Shown: positions 1-8,063, counted from the first letter of the stretch. The stretch is 64,000 nt of DNA from Amycolatopsis pittospori (GCF_013870525.1 NZ_JACBXD010000033.1:1-64000); one strand, 5' to 3'. The notes: generated by a model not told the origin, from the letters alone. Made by a program: numbers and translations.

Positions 1-963
1 CGCTGGACCTACGCCCGGCGCGGCGCCCGTCTCCGCGCGCTCGTCCCCACCCCGGACAGGCTCCTGCTGTTGGCCGTCTACGGCGGTTCCGGCCGTGACC
101 ACCTCACGGTCCTCGACGCGTTCACGGGCGCACCGGTCCAGGACGCACTGATCGAAGAGGTGAGCGGCGCCGACCTCCTCGCCCCGACCGACACGGTGCT
201 CCCCTCGATCACTTACCTGGGGGACGACAACTTCCGCGTCAACGCGCTCGACCTCCGCACCGGAAAAGAACTCTGGACGTGGACCGCGCCTCCGGGCTGC
301 GTCTCCCCCTTCGCGCTGCCCGCGAGCGGCCGCGACGTCGTCCTCGCGCCGCTGTTGTGCCCGGACCGGCTCAGTGTGCTCGGTCTCGACGAACGCACCG
401 GAAAGCAGCGCTGGGAACACAACCTGCCGGTGACGCGACCTTCCGACGAGAAGGCGGACTACTACCTGCACTCCGCCCTCGACGGCGGCACCGTGTCCCT
501 GTCGCTGCGCTATGCCGGCCTGGCCAGTGGCGCCGGCACGGACGTCGTTCTCGACGCCGCCGACGGCGCCGTCGTGTCCACAATGGACCCCAAGGCGTCG
601 AAGCGGATCACCCTCGGCCCCGTGGCCGTCGCGGAACGCACCACGGACGGAAAGGTCACCGAGGCCACCTTGGACGGTGGGGTGGCCGTCGACCTCGCCG
701 CCTGTCCGGACCGGCGCGCACAGGCCACCACACCGACGGCGTATCTGCGCCTGTGCGTCCTTCCCGGCGGCGCGCTGGTGGTACACCGGCAAGAACTCGA
801 TGGCTCACCGGCCTCCACCCTGCCCGTCGACTGGCCGCAGCCCACGGACCCGGCGGGCGCGCTGAATTCCGGCTTCGCCCGCCACGCGCTCCTCCCCGCA
901 CCCGGCGCGCTGGTCGCCGTCCGCGGCGGCGCCACCCCGGTCGTCGGCTACCCCGCCGGCTGA
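1..963 (+). CDS. PQQ-like beta-propeller protein, 3' part only
   Basis: The frame is open from base 1, so the gene begins before the window and only about 320 C-terminal residues are visible. They contain repeated beta-propeller blades with Trp-bearing turns such as GKELWTW and GKQRWEHN, the hallmark of PQQ-like/BamB-like propellers. No catalytic residue or membrane segment is present in this part. Proteins of this class in actinomycetes often have an N-terminal membrane anchor and an extracellular propeller, but that end is missing. The next gene on the same strand starts 88 bases after the stop. The function is unknown; a sensor, a ligand-binding protein or the C-terminus of a larger membrane protein are all possible. 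Confidence 0.7.
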   Translation, partial: RWTYARRGARLRALVPTPDRLLLLAVYGGSGRDHLTVLDAFTGAPVQDALIEEVSGADLLAPTDTVLPSITYLGDDNFRVNALDLRTGKELWTWTAPPGCVSPFALPASGRDVVLAPLLCPDRLSVLGLDERTGKQRWEHNLPVTRPSDEKADYYLHSALDGGTVSLSLRYAGLASGAGTDVVLDAADGAVVSTMDPKASKRITLGPVAVAERTTDGKVTEATLDGGVAVDLAACPDRRAQATTPTAYLRLCVLPGGALVVHRQELDGSPASTLPVDWPQPTDPAGALNSGFARHALLPAPGALVAVRGGATPVVGYPAG

Positions 964-1051
964 GTTCGACGCGATTTCGTGGATTGACAAGGGCGCGAAC
1001 GGGTAACCACCGGGAGTGGACCGATATGTGCGGGGTGAGGAAGGAGTACGG

Positions 1052-1279
1052 ATGGGCGCCCTCATCTCACGCTGGAAGCGAACCGGCAACACGCTCGCTC
1101 TGACCTGGACGCTGATCTCCCTCGGCCTGGCCGCGATGCTCTGGGTATCGGGTTTTCGCGCGTGGCCGGTCTATCTGACCGTCGTGCCGAGTTCGATGGT
1201 GGCCGTTCTGTTGTGGATCGGCGCGGTTCGGACTCGCCGGCGGGAGGCTTCCGCGGGGAAACCCGAACCGGCGGACTGA
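1052..1279 (+). CDS. Small two-helix membrane protein
   Basis: This codes for a 75-residue protein with two hydrophobic segments (about residues 14-34 and 38-55) and a basic tail containing RTRRRE, so it should be an integral membrane protein. I chose the ATG at 1052 because GGAAGGAG lies six bases before it; an in-frame GTG at 1016 has no such site. I do not recognise a family. A strong hairpin begins two bases after the stop and probably ends its transcript. The gene for a SapB-like lanthipeptide converges on it from the other side of that hairpin, but nothing in the sequence links the two functionally. Confidence 0.55.
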   Translation: MGALISRWKRTGNTLALTWTLISLGLAAMLWVSGFRAWPVYLTVVPSSMVAVLLWIGAVRTRRREASAGKPEPAD

Positions 1280-1281
1280 AC

Positions 1282-1315
1282 CGAGCGAAGCCCGGTGTAC
1301 GCCGGGCTTCGCTCG
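1282..1315. terminator. Bidirectional hairpin terminator
   Basis: A perfect 14-bp inverted repeat (CGAGCGAAGCCCGG and its complement) with a 6-base loop lies between two convergent genes, two bases after one stop codon and seven bases beyond the other. Its position suggests it terminates both the small membrane protein gene and the lanthipeptide gene. Confidence 0.7.
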
Positions 1316-1322
1316 CTCTCGG

Positions 1323-1466
1323 TCAGTGACAGGTGAGCAGGCTGATCGAGCTGTGGTGACATCCCAGGAGCAGGCTCGCGTGGGAACGGTGATCCCATTC
1401 CGGTCCGTACCCGGCTTCCTTGAGCTCGACGGGTTCGAGTACCTGCAATTCGAGAACCGCTTCCAT
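1323..1466 (-). CDS. Orphan SapB/AmfS-type class III lanthipeptide precursor
   Basis: This 47-residue peptide fits the SapB/RamS/AmfS family of morphogenetic lanthipeptides. The leader carries LELQVLEPVE, which corresponds to the LLDLQ-x-M-(D/E)-x-P-x-E leader motif recognised by class III synthetases. The core, SHASLLLGC then HHSSISLLTCH, parallels SapB: S28-x2-S31-x4-C36 and S39-x2-S42-x3-C46 are two Ser-x2-Ser-x(2-5)-Cys ring motifs. I chose the ATG at 1466 because GGAGG (1472-1476) lies five bases before it; a longer in-frame reading to 1529 has no site. In Streptomyces the precursor sits in the ram/amf operon with a kinase-cyclase synthetase and ABC exporters. None is found here, so any modification would have to come from a synthetase elsewhere. 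SapB-type peptides act as surfactants for aerial growth. Confidence 0.85.
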   Translation of the reverse strand: MEAVLELQVLEPVELKEAGYGPEWDHRSHASLLLGCHHSSISLLTCH

Positions 1467-1504
1467 GCATTCCTCCGTTGTCGAGTAGATCTTCGCCTCG
1501 GCCG

Positions 1505-1533
1505 ACCATAGGTCTGCTTTTGTTCGCACACAA
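1505..1533 (-). promoter_or_regulatory. Possible promoter of the lanthipeptide gene
   Basis: On the minus strand TTGTGT (1528-1533) and TATGGT (1505-1510) are separated by 17 bp, a plausible -35/-10 pair. It would place the transcript start about 30 bases before the ribosome site of the lanthipeptide gene. This rests on hexamer similarity only. Confidence 0.35.
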
Positions 1534-1555
1534 CGGATTCCTGACCTTCAACCGC

Positions 1556-1574
1556 ATCGATCACTCGATCAGGT
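1556..1574 (-). promoter_or_regulatory. 19-bp upstream element shared with the Roadblock operon
   Basis: The + strand reads ATCGATCACTCGATCAGGT. The same 19 bases with one change (T to C at position 10) occur at 27609-27627, in the same orientation relative to a downstream minus-strand gene and at a similar distance from the start codon (90 versus 78 bases). The element contains a direct repeat of TGATCG on the minus strand. It is a candidate activator or developmental regulator site. Confidence 0.45.
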
Positions 1575-1852
1575 TCTCGTGCCGTTCATACGTCGATTCC
1601 ATCCGATCAAGGATCTTCGTTCACACCGGTTCGCGAATTCGAGCGGTGGGCCGACCGTTTCGGACACCGGAAAAGCGGGCCTGGACACCCGAATGGCGGT
1701 GCGCCCGCGCCGATCGGCGGACGGGGAGATCTCCACGGTGATGACCGGGTTCGCCCGTCGCGCGGGAGACCACCATCACTCGGCCCCACCGGCCACGAAT
1801 CCGACCCGAATGTCCGTATACAGACGCCCGCGACGCTGGCTAGCCTCCGCGG

Positions 1853-3706
1853 GTGAGGATCAAGAGCCTGCTGCTCGCGGTACTTCTGACCGCCGGTGCC
1901 GTGATCGCCCTGCCCCCGCTCACACCGGACCGCGCCGAGGCGGATCCGCCGGCCTGGACGGCACCGCTGTCCACCCGCGGCCGCTACATCGTCGACGCGA
2001 ACGGTGACCGGTTCAAACTGAAGTCCGCCAACTGGCATGGCGCGAGCGGTACGTGGAACGGTTCGGGCGACGTGAACGACCCCGGCAACCACCACGCGGG
2101 CGAGATCGCCCATCAGACTCCACTCGGGCTGGACAGGGCGTCGATCGACACCGTCATCGACGGGCTGGCGCGGCTGGGCCTCAACAGCGTGCGGCTGCCG
2201 TTCTCCAACGCGATGATCCATGACACGAAACCGGTTCCCGACCTGCCCGCCAACCCGGATCTGCGCGGCTCGACCCCGCTGCAGGTCTACGACCGCGTCG
2301 TCGCCAGGCTGACCGCACGCGGGTTCGCGGTGATCCTCAACAATCACACCACGACGTCGCGCTGGTGCTGCGGTCTCGACGGCAACGAACGCTGGAACAC
2401 CGCCCAGAGCGAGCAGCGATGGCAGGACGACTGGCTGTTCATGGCCCGCCGCTACGCCGCGAACAAGCGGGTGGTCGGCGCCGACCTGTACAACGAGGTC
2501 CGCCGCAACGTGCTCGACGACCCCAACTGGGGCTGGGGCAACGACCACGACTGGCAGCGCGCGAGCCGGCAGGTGGCCGATCGCATCCAGACCGAGGCCA
2601 ATCCCGACCTGTTGCTCATCGTCGAGGGCATCAACTGGACGGGCCTGCCCGTGGACGGTCTTCCGCACGGCAGGCCCACGCTCGAGCCCGCCCGCACGCT
2701 GTCGCATACGCTCGTGGACTCCGGAAAACTGGTCTACGCCGCCCATTTCTACGGTTACACCGGTCCGAACCACTCCGGCGCGACCGGCACGGGTGAGACC
2801 CACGACCCGCGCTACCGGGACCTGTCGCCTCAAGAACTGCGAGATGTCCTTTACCGGCAAGCGTTCTTCGTCTCCGCCGAGACCGGCAAGCATTACACCG
2901 CTCCCCTGTGGATCAGCGAGTTCGGCGAGGGCAGGCACACCACCGACACGGCCTCCCGCACCTGGTTCGAGAACTTCGTCGGCTACCTCGCCGAAACCGA
3001 CACCGACTTCGCCTATTGGCCCGCGGTCGGCTTCCACGACGGCGGCGGTGGAAACGGGTGGGCGTTGCTGGAATGGGACGCCGGCGGCCGCCGCATCGAC
3101 GTGCTGGACGGTTCGGACTGGCGTGGTCCCGCGTGGCGGCGGCTGGTGGACGCGCCGTCACGCACCGGCCGGATCCCGGCGGCGGAACGCTGGTCGATGC
3201 TCAACCTCGACCACGCCGACTTCCAGGCCTCCCGTTCGGTCCGGGCGAAAGCGGACTGGAACCCGGGCGCTCGCAAGGGTGCCTGCCCCGACGGGCAGCG
3301 GCTCACCGGACTCGCCCACACCGGCAACCGGGGCCTGTGCACCGGCACGCTCCCGGTCCCGTCCGAATACGTCGCGGTCCGCGACGAGTCCTATGTGGAC
3401 AATGACTGGGCATCCGGCTACACCAAGGTGCAATGCCCACCCGAGCACGCCGCTGTCGGCTACAGCGTCACCGGCGCGGCGTTCTCCGCCCTTCTGTGCG
3501 GCCGATCCGCGACCCCTCTGGGCCGCGCGGGGCGGACGGTCTGGTTCGACCGCGGTGACAACCGGCCGTCCGGTTCCCCCGGCGGCGACTTCGCATCGGG
3601 CCACTACAAGGGCCAATGCGCGCCGGGCGAATACGTCGCCGGCGTCGCCTACACCGGCCGCATCGGCTCGAACCGCACCCCCGACGCGCTTCTCTGCCGC
3701 TCCTGA
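1853..3706 (+). CDS. Secreted GH5 family glycoside hydrolase (cellulase type)
   Basis: A 617-residue secreted enzyme with a Sec signal peptide (residues 1-30, ending RAEA) and a GH5 (beta/alpha)8 domain at about 40-410. Visible active-site motifs are LYNEV (acid/base Glu215) and WISEFGEG (nucleophile Glu356), with LNNHTTT and YAAHFYGY on the substrate side. GH5 enzymes of this type hydrolyse beta-1,4-glucans or related beta-mannans outside the cell. Residues from about 430 hold three Cys-containing repeats of the kind C-x-G-x3-L-G-x-A-x-TG-x(3-9)-LC, probably a binding or accessory module. The GTG at 1853 gives a clean signal peptide. An imperfect 14-bp dyad (GTCCGTATACAGAC, 1812-1825) lies just upstream and could be an operator. 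The next gene codes for another secreted enzyme. Confidence 0.85.
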   Translation: MRIKSLLLAVLLTAGAVIALPPLTPDRAEADPPAWTAPLSTRGRYIVDANGDRFKLKSANWHGASGTWNGSGDVNDPGNHHAGEIAHQTPLGLDRASIDTVIDGLARLGLNSVRLPFSNAMIHDTKPVPDLPANPDLRGSTPLQVYDRVVARLTARGFAVILNNHTTTSRWCCGLDGNERWNTAQSEQRWQDDWLFMARRYAANKRVVGADLYNEVRRNVLDDPNWGWGNDHDWQRASRQVADRIQTEANPDLLLIVEGINWTGLPVDGLPHGRPTLEPARTLSHTLVDSGKLVYAAHFYGYTGPNHSGATGTGETHDPRYRDLSPQELRDVLYRQAFFVSAETGKHYTAPLWISEFGEGRHTTDTASRTWFENFVGYLAETDTDFAYWPAVGFHDGGGGNGWALLEWDAGGRRIDVLDGSDWRGPAWRRLVDAPSRTGRIPAAERWSMLNLDHADFQASRSVRAKADWNPGARKGACPDGQRLTGLAHTGNRGLCTGTLPVPSEYVAVRDESYVDNDWASGYTKVQCPPEHAAVGYSVTGAAFSALLCGRSATPLGRAGRTVWFDRGDNRPSGSPGGDFASGHYKGQCAPGEYVAGVAYTGRIGSNRTPDALLCRS

Positions 3707-3849
3707 AGGACCCGTGTCCGAAAGGACGGCATCCACGGCGCCGCGGGCAGAATTCGGACAGAAGACCGGACAATTCGCGACGCTCTCCGGAGGCCGCCGC
3801 ACACTCTGCGAGCAGTGTGTTTCTTTCCCCCGGCCTTGGAGGATCTCCC

Positions 3850-4974
3850 ATGCGTCGAAGAATCGCCCTCGCTTTCGGCGGCGCCGCCGTCCTTACCGCC
3901 AGTCTCGTCTCCGCAGCTCTCGCTCCCGTCGCACAGGCATCTCCCGGCTTGATCTCCGCCATGCAGCGGGACCTGGGACTCACCGCCGCGCAAGCGGAAA
4001 CCCGGCTCGCACGGGAAATGACCGCGACACGGGTGATGCCGGACGCCCAACGCGCGGCGGGCGCGGCGTTCGGCGGGGCCTGGTTCGACCCGGCGCTGGG
4101 CAAACTCGTCGTCGGCGTGACCGACCCGGCGGCCGCGGACGCCGTCCGGAAGGCCGGTGCCGAGCCGGCCGCCGTCGCGATCAGCGCGGCGAAACTCGAC
4201 GCGGCCAAGGCCGAGATCGACTCTTCGACCAAGTCCCGGCCGGCACCCGCGGCCGTCAGCGGCTGGCGAACCGACGTGCGCAGCGGCAGCGTCGTGATCT
4301 CCGTCCAGCCCGGCGCGCATGGCGCCGACGTCGAAAACTTCCTCGCCAGGGCAAGGAAAGCCGGTCCGGTCACCGTGGTCACCGCGCCGAAGGCCGAGCC
4401 GTTCGCGGCGGGCACCGTCGGCGGCGATCCCTACTACATCAACGGGAACACCCGCTGCTCGATCGGATTCTCCGTCCACGGCGGATTCGTCAGCGCCGGT
4501 CACTGCGGCGGCAACGGCAGCTCCGTCGTCGGCTGGGACGGCTCGGCGATGGGCAACTTCGCCGGATCCTCCTTCCCCGGCAACGACTACGCGTTCATCC
4601 GCATCGGCAACGGCTGGTGGACCGCGCCGGTCGTCCTCGGCTGGGGCACGGTCAGCGACGCGCTCGTGCGGGGATCGTGGGTCGCGCCCGTCGGCACCTC
4701 GGTGTGCCGGTCGGGTTCGACGACGCACTGGCACTGCGGAACCGTGCTGGGGCACAACGAAACCGTCAACTACTCGCAGGGCGCGGTGCATCAGATGACC
4801 CGCACCAACGTCTGCGCGGAACCCGGCGACTCCGGTGGTTCCTTCATCACCGGCGACCAGGCGCAGGGCGTCACTTCCGGCGGCTGGGGCAACTGCGGTT
4901 CCGGCGGCGAAACGTGGTTCCAGCCGGTGAACGAGATCCTGCAGACCTACGGCCTGTCCCTCGTCACGGCGTAA
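3850..4974 (+). CDS. Secreted alpha-lytic/streptogrisin-type serine protease (S1E)
   Basis: This 374-residue preproprotease has a signal peptide (1-30, ending AQA), an alpha-lytic-type prodomain (about 31-185) and a chymotrypsin-fold catalytic domain from about 190. The triad is visible as His218 (SAGHCGG), Asp246 (GNDYAFIRI) and Ser328 (EPGDSGGSF). Cys pairs around 203/219, 286/296 and 322/349 fit the conserved disulfides. In this family the prodomain acts as a folding chaperone and is then cleaved off. The ATG at 3850 follows GGAGG at 3838-3842. A 23-bp-arm palindrome shortly after the stop may serve as its terminator. It lies downstream of the GH5 gene, 143 bases away, and both probably feed extracellular polymer degradation. 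Confidence 0.92.
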   Translation: MRRRIALAFGGAAVLTASLVSAALAPVAQASPGLISAMQRDLGLTAAQAETRLAREMTATRVMPDAQRAAGAAFGGAWFDPALGKLVVGVTDPAAADAVRKAGAEPAAVAISAAKLDAAKAEIDSSTKSRPAPAAVSGWRTDVRSGSVVISVQPGAHGADVENFLARARKAGPVTVVTAPKAEPFAAGTVGGDPYYINGNTRCSIGFSVHGGFVSAGHCGGNGSSVVGWDGSAMGNFAGSSFPGNDYAFIRIGNGWWTAPVVLGWGTVSDALVRGSWVAPVGTSVCRSGSTTHWHCGTVLGHNETVNYSQGAVHQMTRTNVCAEPGDSGGSFITGDQAQGVTSGGWGNCGSGGETWFQPVNEILQTYGLSLVTA

Positions 4975-5004
4975 CCGCCGGGCGGCTGACCGCTTCCACC
5001 ACAA

Positions 5005-5057
5005 GACGTGAAGGCCTCCTTCCCTACCTTGAGCGTAGGGAAGGAGGCCTTCACGTC
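5005..5057. repeat. Palindromic intergenic repeat (GAAGGCCTCCTTCCCTAC type)
   Basis: Perfect 23-bp arms (5005-5027 and 5035-5057) flank a 7-base loop. The same arm core, GTGAAGGCCTCCTTCCCTAC, recurs at 29631-29687. It lies 31 bases after the protease stop, so it may act as a terminator, and directly abuts a truncated regulator gene. Confidence 0.8.
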
Positions 5058-5065
5058 ACTGGGAA

Positions 5066-5242
5066 GAGGACCAGCCGATCGTGCGCTATCTCGCCGAGAT
5101 GATGACCGACACCGGCGTCCCGGCGACGATGGCCAGGGTGCTGGCATTCCTGTTCACCAGCGAAACCGGCGGCGGCACCACCGCCGAACTCGTGGCACGG
5201 CTGGGGGTCAGCCCGGCGCCGTCCTGACCAAGGCGCTCAGCG
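5066..5242 (+). pseudogene. Remnant of a MarR/GbsR-type regulator
   Basis: The frame from 5066 reads EEDQPIVRYLAEMM, then TGVPATMARVLAFLF, TTAELVARLGVSPA, and stops at 5225-5227. This is the N-terminal winged-helix region of a GbsR/MarR-type DNA-binding protein. After GVSPA one base appears to be missing: shifting frame gives A-V-L-T-K-A-L-S, where family members continue with the recognition helix (AAVSKA...). The rest of the gene is gone and the fragment runs into the 3' end of an opposing gene. Upstream it abuts the palindrome at 5005-5057. I regard it as a decayed, truncated gene; a real 48-residue product from the GTG at 5081 is much less likely. Confidence 0.55.
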
Positions 5243-5473
5243 CGCCGCGCCGCCGACGTCCGCGCCGGCTTCGCCGAACGCGAGCCACAGCGCACCGGCC
5301 ACGCCCAGTATCAGGCCGGCCGCCGTCCACCACGACCACCAGCTGAAGAACGCGACGACGGGCCCGACGGCGAGCAGGACACCCCCGCCGACCGCCGCGG
5401 TCTCCCCCTTCCATGCGGACGCGGACCGTTCGACGACGTCCGGGGACGGCGGGGAATCGGATCGGACGGGCAT
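5237..5473 (-). CDS. Small membrane protein, unknown function
   Basis: A 78-residue protein with two adjacent hydrophobic segments (about residues 26-43 and 46-66; FFSWWSWWTAAGLILG), so probably a hairpin in the membrane. The ATG at 5473 is preferred because GGAGG lies six bases before it; an in-frame GTG 18 bases upstream lacks a site. I do not recognise a family. It overlaps the end of the decayed regulator fragment on the opposite strand. Confidence 0.5.
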   Translation of the reverse strand: MPVRSDSPPSPDVVERSASAWKGETAAVGGGVLLAVGPVVAFFSWWSWWTAAGLILGVAGALWLAFGEAGADVGGAAR

Positions 5474-5487
5474 CGCGGACCTCCGGC

Positions 5488-5640
5488 TCACTCGGCCAAC
5501 TGGCGAAACGCGTCCTGATACCCCGTCCAGGCCCCCTTCACACCTGACCAGGATCCGCTGCGGCCCCAGGCCGTCCCGGCGACCAGCCGCAGACCCATCC
5601 CGGGTGCGGCGGCCTCGCTGAGATCACTGTGCTGCCGAAA
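5488..5640 (-). pseudogene. Possible C-terminal gene remnant
   Basis: The minus-strand frame ending at the TGA in 5488-5490 reads SEAAAPGMGLRLVAGTAWG and then GAWTGYQDAFRQLAE. It looks like the natural end of a protein, but it has no start codon, no ribosome site and no recognisable upstream part. I read the 200 bases between the two flanking minus-strand genes as decayed coding sequence. The family is unknown. Confidence 0.25.
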
Positions 5641-5689
5641 CCTTCGAGGGCAAGAAGAAGCTCCGCGTCCCGATCCGCTGGTCGGGGTT

Positions 5690-6301
5690 TCAGCGGCGCA
5701 CCTTGAACTTCAAGTGCAGCACCCGGTCGCCCTGGATGACGACGTGCGGATCCTCCAGCAGATGCTGCCCGTCGATGTCACCGAAGAAACGTTTGCCCGA
5801 ACCGAAGACCACCGGCACGACGTCCATCGCGACCTCGTCCACGAGACCGGCCGCGAGGATCTGGCCGCCCACCTCGCCGGCGTTCACGGCGATGGTCCGG
5901 TCCCCGGCGAGTTCCTGGGCTTTGGCGATCGCGGCCGTCACGTCGCCGACGAAATGGTAGGACGCCTCGGGGTGCCAGCCTTCGGGCTTCGGCCGGTGTG
6001 ACACCACGACGACGTGGTCACCCGCGGGCGGCTTCCCCTCCCAGCCGTTCACCAGATCGAAGAGGGTGCGGCCCATGATGATCGTGCCGATCGAAGCCCA
6101 CATCGGCCGGACGTAGGCGGCCGACGTCTTCGAGACCCTGATGCCGCCGCCGCTTCCGGAGTGGTCGAAGTCCTCCGACGTGTCTCCGGTAAGCGGGATG
6201 TCCCCGCTGAAGTACCACTCGTGGAGCGAGCCGACATCGTCGTTCTTGTCGGCGATGAAGCCGTCCACCGACACCACATCGTGCATGATCACTGTGCCCA
6301 C
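5690..6301 (-). CDS. RibD C-terminal/dihydrofolate reductase-like protein
   Basis: A 203-residue member of the RibD-C/DHFR-like fold. It begins GTVIMHDVVSVDGFIA, the usual first strand with a catalytic-site Asp, and carries IIMGRTLFD (the nucleotide-binding GRxT/xFD turn), NAGEVGGQILAAGLVDE and a C-terminal VVFGSGKRFF, all typical. Proteins of this family reduce pterin- or riboflavin-type substrates with NADPH, but most stand-alone copies have no known substrate. The GTG at 6301 is preceded by GAGGAG. It lies 72 bases downstream of an AraC regulator gene on the same strand. A second family member occurs at 41763-42365 in a sigma-factor operon. Confidence 0.85.
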   Translation of the reverse strand: MGTVIMHDVVSVDGFIADKNDDVGSLHEWYFSGDIPLTGDTSEDFDHSGSGGGIRVSKTSAAYVRPMWASIGTIIMGRTLFDLVNGWEGKPPAGDHVVVVSHRPKPEGWHPEASYHFVGDVTAAIAKAQELAGDRTIAVNAGEVGGQILAAGLVDEVAMDVVPVVFGSGKRFFGDIDGQHLLEDPHVVIQGDRVLHLKFKVRR

Positions 6302-6373
6302 GGGGTTCTCCTCGGGTCTCTTGCGCGTTCGCTCCGATCTTGGCGCCCGGCGGACGGCGAGGCTTGTAAAAAA

Positions 6374-7192
6374 TCACTCGTCGGGGATCGGAGGGAACTC
6401 CGACTCGGCGGGATGCCGGCGCCGCAGATCCAGGAATTCCGTCGGGGTACAGCCGGTGAAGTCCTTGAACTCCTTGCCGAAGTGGGCCTGGTCGAAGTAG
6501 CCCGCCTCCGCCCAGTCGAACGGACGCCGGGTGTCGGCGGACAGGATCAGCCGCGCGAAGCGGTAGATCCGAGCCACCCGTTTCGGCGTGACCCCGACGT
6601 GGGACTTGAACTGCGCGGCCAGGTGGTTGCCGCTCACCCCGGCGGCGTCGGTCAGCGCTCCCACCGGGACCACGCCGTGGGAGGTCTCCAGCCGTCCGCC
6701 CGTGCGCAGGACCAGACCGAGGCCACGCGACGGCGCCTCGGCGAGTCGCGAGCGCAGCTCGGCCTCCACCACCCGCAGGGTCTCGGCGGGCGAGTTCAGG
6801 TCGCCGATCCGGTTGCGGATCCGGTCCAGGGACCGCCGCCAGACGGCGTCGACGGGCACCCAGCGATCCCGCAGCTCAGTCGCCGGCATGTCGACGAACG
6901 GCGACATCCCCCAAGGTTTGAAGTGCACCCCGACGAGCCGCACCCGCGCGGGATACTCGAAGAGGAAACGCCTGGTCCAGAGCCCCATGAACCATCCGTC
7001 GGCGAAGACCACCGGCGGCACCGACGGATCGGAATCCCACAGGCGGACGGGGTCGCCCAGGTTGAGGAACAGATGCGCCGACGGCATCGGCGGGACGTTC
7101 ATCCGGCGATGCGTCGGCACCCCGGTCAGGCAGTAGACGTCGTCGATGAAGCGGTCGAGCGGCGGGGCGGGCACCTGACCGACGTACTCCAT
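6374..7192 (-). CDS. AraC family transcriptional regulator
   Basis: 272 residues. The N-terminal 160 residues form a cupin-like sensing domain of the type found in DUF6597 regulators (HLFLNLGDPVRLW, VGVHFKPWGMSPFVDMPA). The C-terminal 100 residues are two helix-turn-helix motifs, ending in the AraC signature GYFDQAHFGKEFKDFTGCTP. It should be a DNA-binding activator or repressor. The gene starts four bases after the stop of the START-like gene, so the two are almost certainly one transcript and the regulator probably controls that unit. Confidence 0.85.
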   Translation of the reverse strand: MEYVGQVPAPPLDRFIDDVYCLTGVPTHRRMNVPPMPSAHLFLNLGDPVRLWDSDPSVPPVVFADGWFMGLWTRRFLFEYPARVRLVGVHFKPWGMSPFVDMPATELRDRWVPVDAVWRRSLDRIRNRIGDLNSPAETLRVVEAELRSRLAEAPSRGLGLVLRTGGRLETSHGVVPVGALTDAAGVSGNHLAAQFKSHVGVTPKRVARIYRFARLILSADTRRPFDWAEAGYFDQAHFGKEFKDFTGCTPTEFLDLRRRHPAESEFPPIPDE

Positions 7193-7196
7193 CTGC

Positions 7197-7691
7197 TCAG
7201 TGTCGCCGATATGCCCCGGCCGGCGCGGCGAGTTCGGCCAGGTGATGCAGCGAGTCGATGAGATGTCCGGGGCCGAAGGGCGGGAACTGGATGTACTCCC
7301 GGACGTGCGGCGGCACCGCCGACCAGTCGTAACCGAGCTTGACCTCGGTCTCGGACGGACCGAGCGGCGTCAGGTCGTACCGCCAGAACCAGCCGCCGAA
7401 CTCCAGCTGTCCGTCTTCCTTCTCGTACCCGGTGAGCCACCCGATGACGGACGGCGACTCGATCACCATGACCTTGTTGACCACCTGATAATCACCGTCC
7501 GGGTGGGCGCCGTGGTGCATGTCCATCCGGAAGATCTGCCCCGCCTCGGTCAACGGCGCCCGATCGACGGCTTCCTGGACCCAGCCGGTGCCGTCGATCG
7601 CGGAATGGGTCGTCGGGTCCGCCAGCACCTCGAACACCCTGGTGACGGGCACGGCGATGGTCAGCGTGGCGCTTACGTAATCCTGCTCCAT
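7197..7691 (-). CDS. SRPBCC (START-like) hydrophobic-ligand protein
   Basis: 164 residues with the SRPBCC/polyketide-cyclase-like pattern: an N-terminal strand SATLTIAVPVTRVFEVLADPTTH followed by helices, antiparallel strands (QIFRMDMHHG, YQVVNKVMVIE) and a C-terminal helix HLIDSLHHLAEL. Family members bind lipids or aromatic ligands in a helix-grip cavity; no catalytic residue can be assigned. The ATG at 7691 follows GAGGAG at nine bases. It is the first gene of a unit with the AraC regulator. Confidence 0.8.
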   Translation of the reverse strand: MEQDYVSATLTIAVPVTRVFEVLADPTTHSAIDGTGWVQEAVDRAPLTEAGQIFRMDMHHGAHPDGDYQVVNKVMVIESPSVIGWLTGYEKEDGQLEFGGWFWRYDLTPLGPSETEVKLGYDWSAVPPHVREYIQFPPFGPGHLIDSLHHLAELAAPAGAYRRH

Positions 7692-7815
7692 GATGGACGC
7701 TCCTCGGCATCGGCCCGGGCCTCCGCGAGACCCCTTACACCGACCCAACGAACGGCCGGACGCCATTCCGACACCTCGGTCCGCGGATTCGGTGAGGAAT
7801 TTCCGGGACCAGGGC

Positions 7816-7984
7816 TCACCGCGGTTCCGCGGGATCGACCCCGTGCCATCCGCGCAGCACCTCGACAGCGGCCAGCACCTCGGCGGCCCTGTCGGCGAAG
7901 GACTGCGTCCGCCAGTCCCCCGGCGACTTCCCGCAACCGGGTTTGTCGTGCACCAGCACGGCGGCACCGCGGCAGTACGGGGTT
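7816..7984 (-). pseudogene. Remnant of an alpha/beta hydrolase
   Basis: The minus-strand frame reads AAVLVHDKPGCGKSPGDW, QSFADRAAEVLAAVEVLR and ends GVDPAEPR before a stop at 7816-7818. This matches the segment before the nucleophile elbow in dienelactone-hydrolase-like esterases (V-x-x-D-K-x-G-x-G, then a helix, then GVDP). A stop lies just upstream, and there is no start and no catalytic part, so only about 55 codons survive. It fills most of the 372-base interval between the START-like gene and the next plus-strand gene; nothing else is visible there. Confidence 0.5.
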
Positions 7985-8063
7985 TACGGCGCCGAGCTGA
8001 AGAATCGAGTACGGTGAAAATCGTGTTCAGCGCCCATACTCTCTCGCGTTCGTTCCGAGGCTG

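Noticed and set aside
1801-1852. CebR/CelR box before the GH5 gene
   Set aside because: No TGGGAGCGCTCCCA-like sequence is present; only an unrelated GTCCGTATACAGAC dyad is seen.
1607-3037. 476-codon minus-strand open frame opposite the GH5 gene
   Set aside because: It lies antisense to a clearly coding GH5 enzyme, has low-complexity Val/Gly/Asp composition and no motif; typical high-GC shadow.
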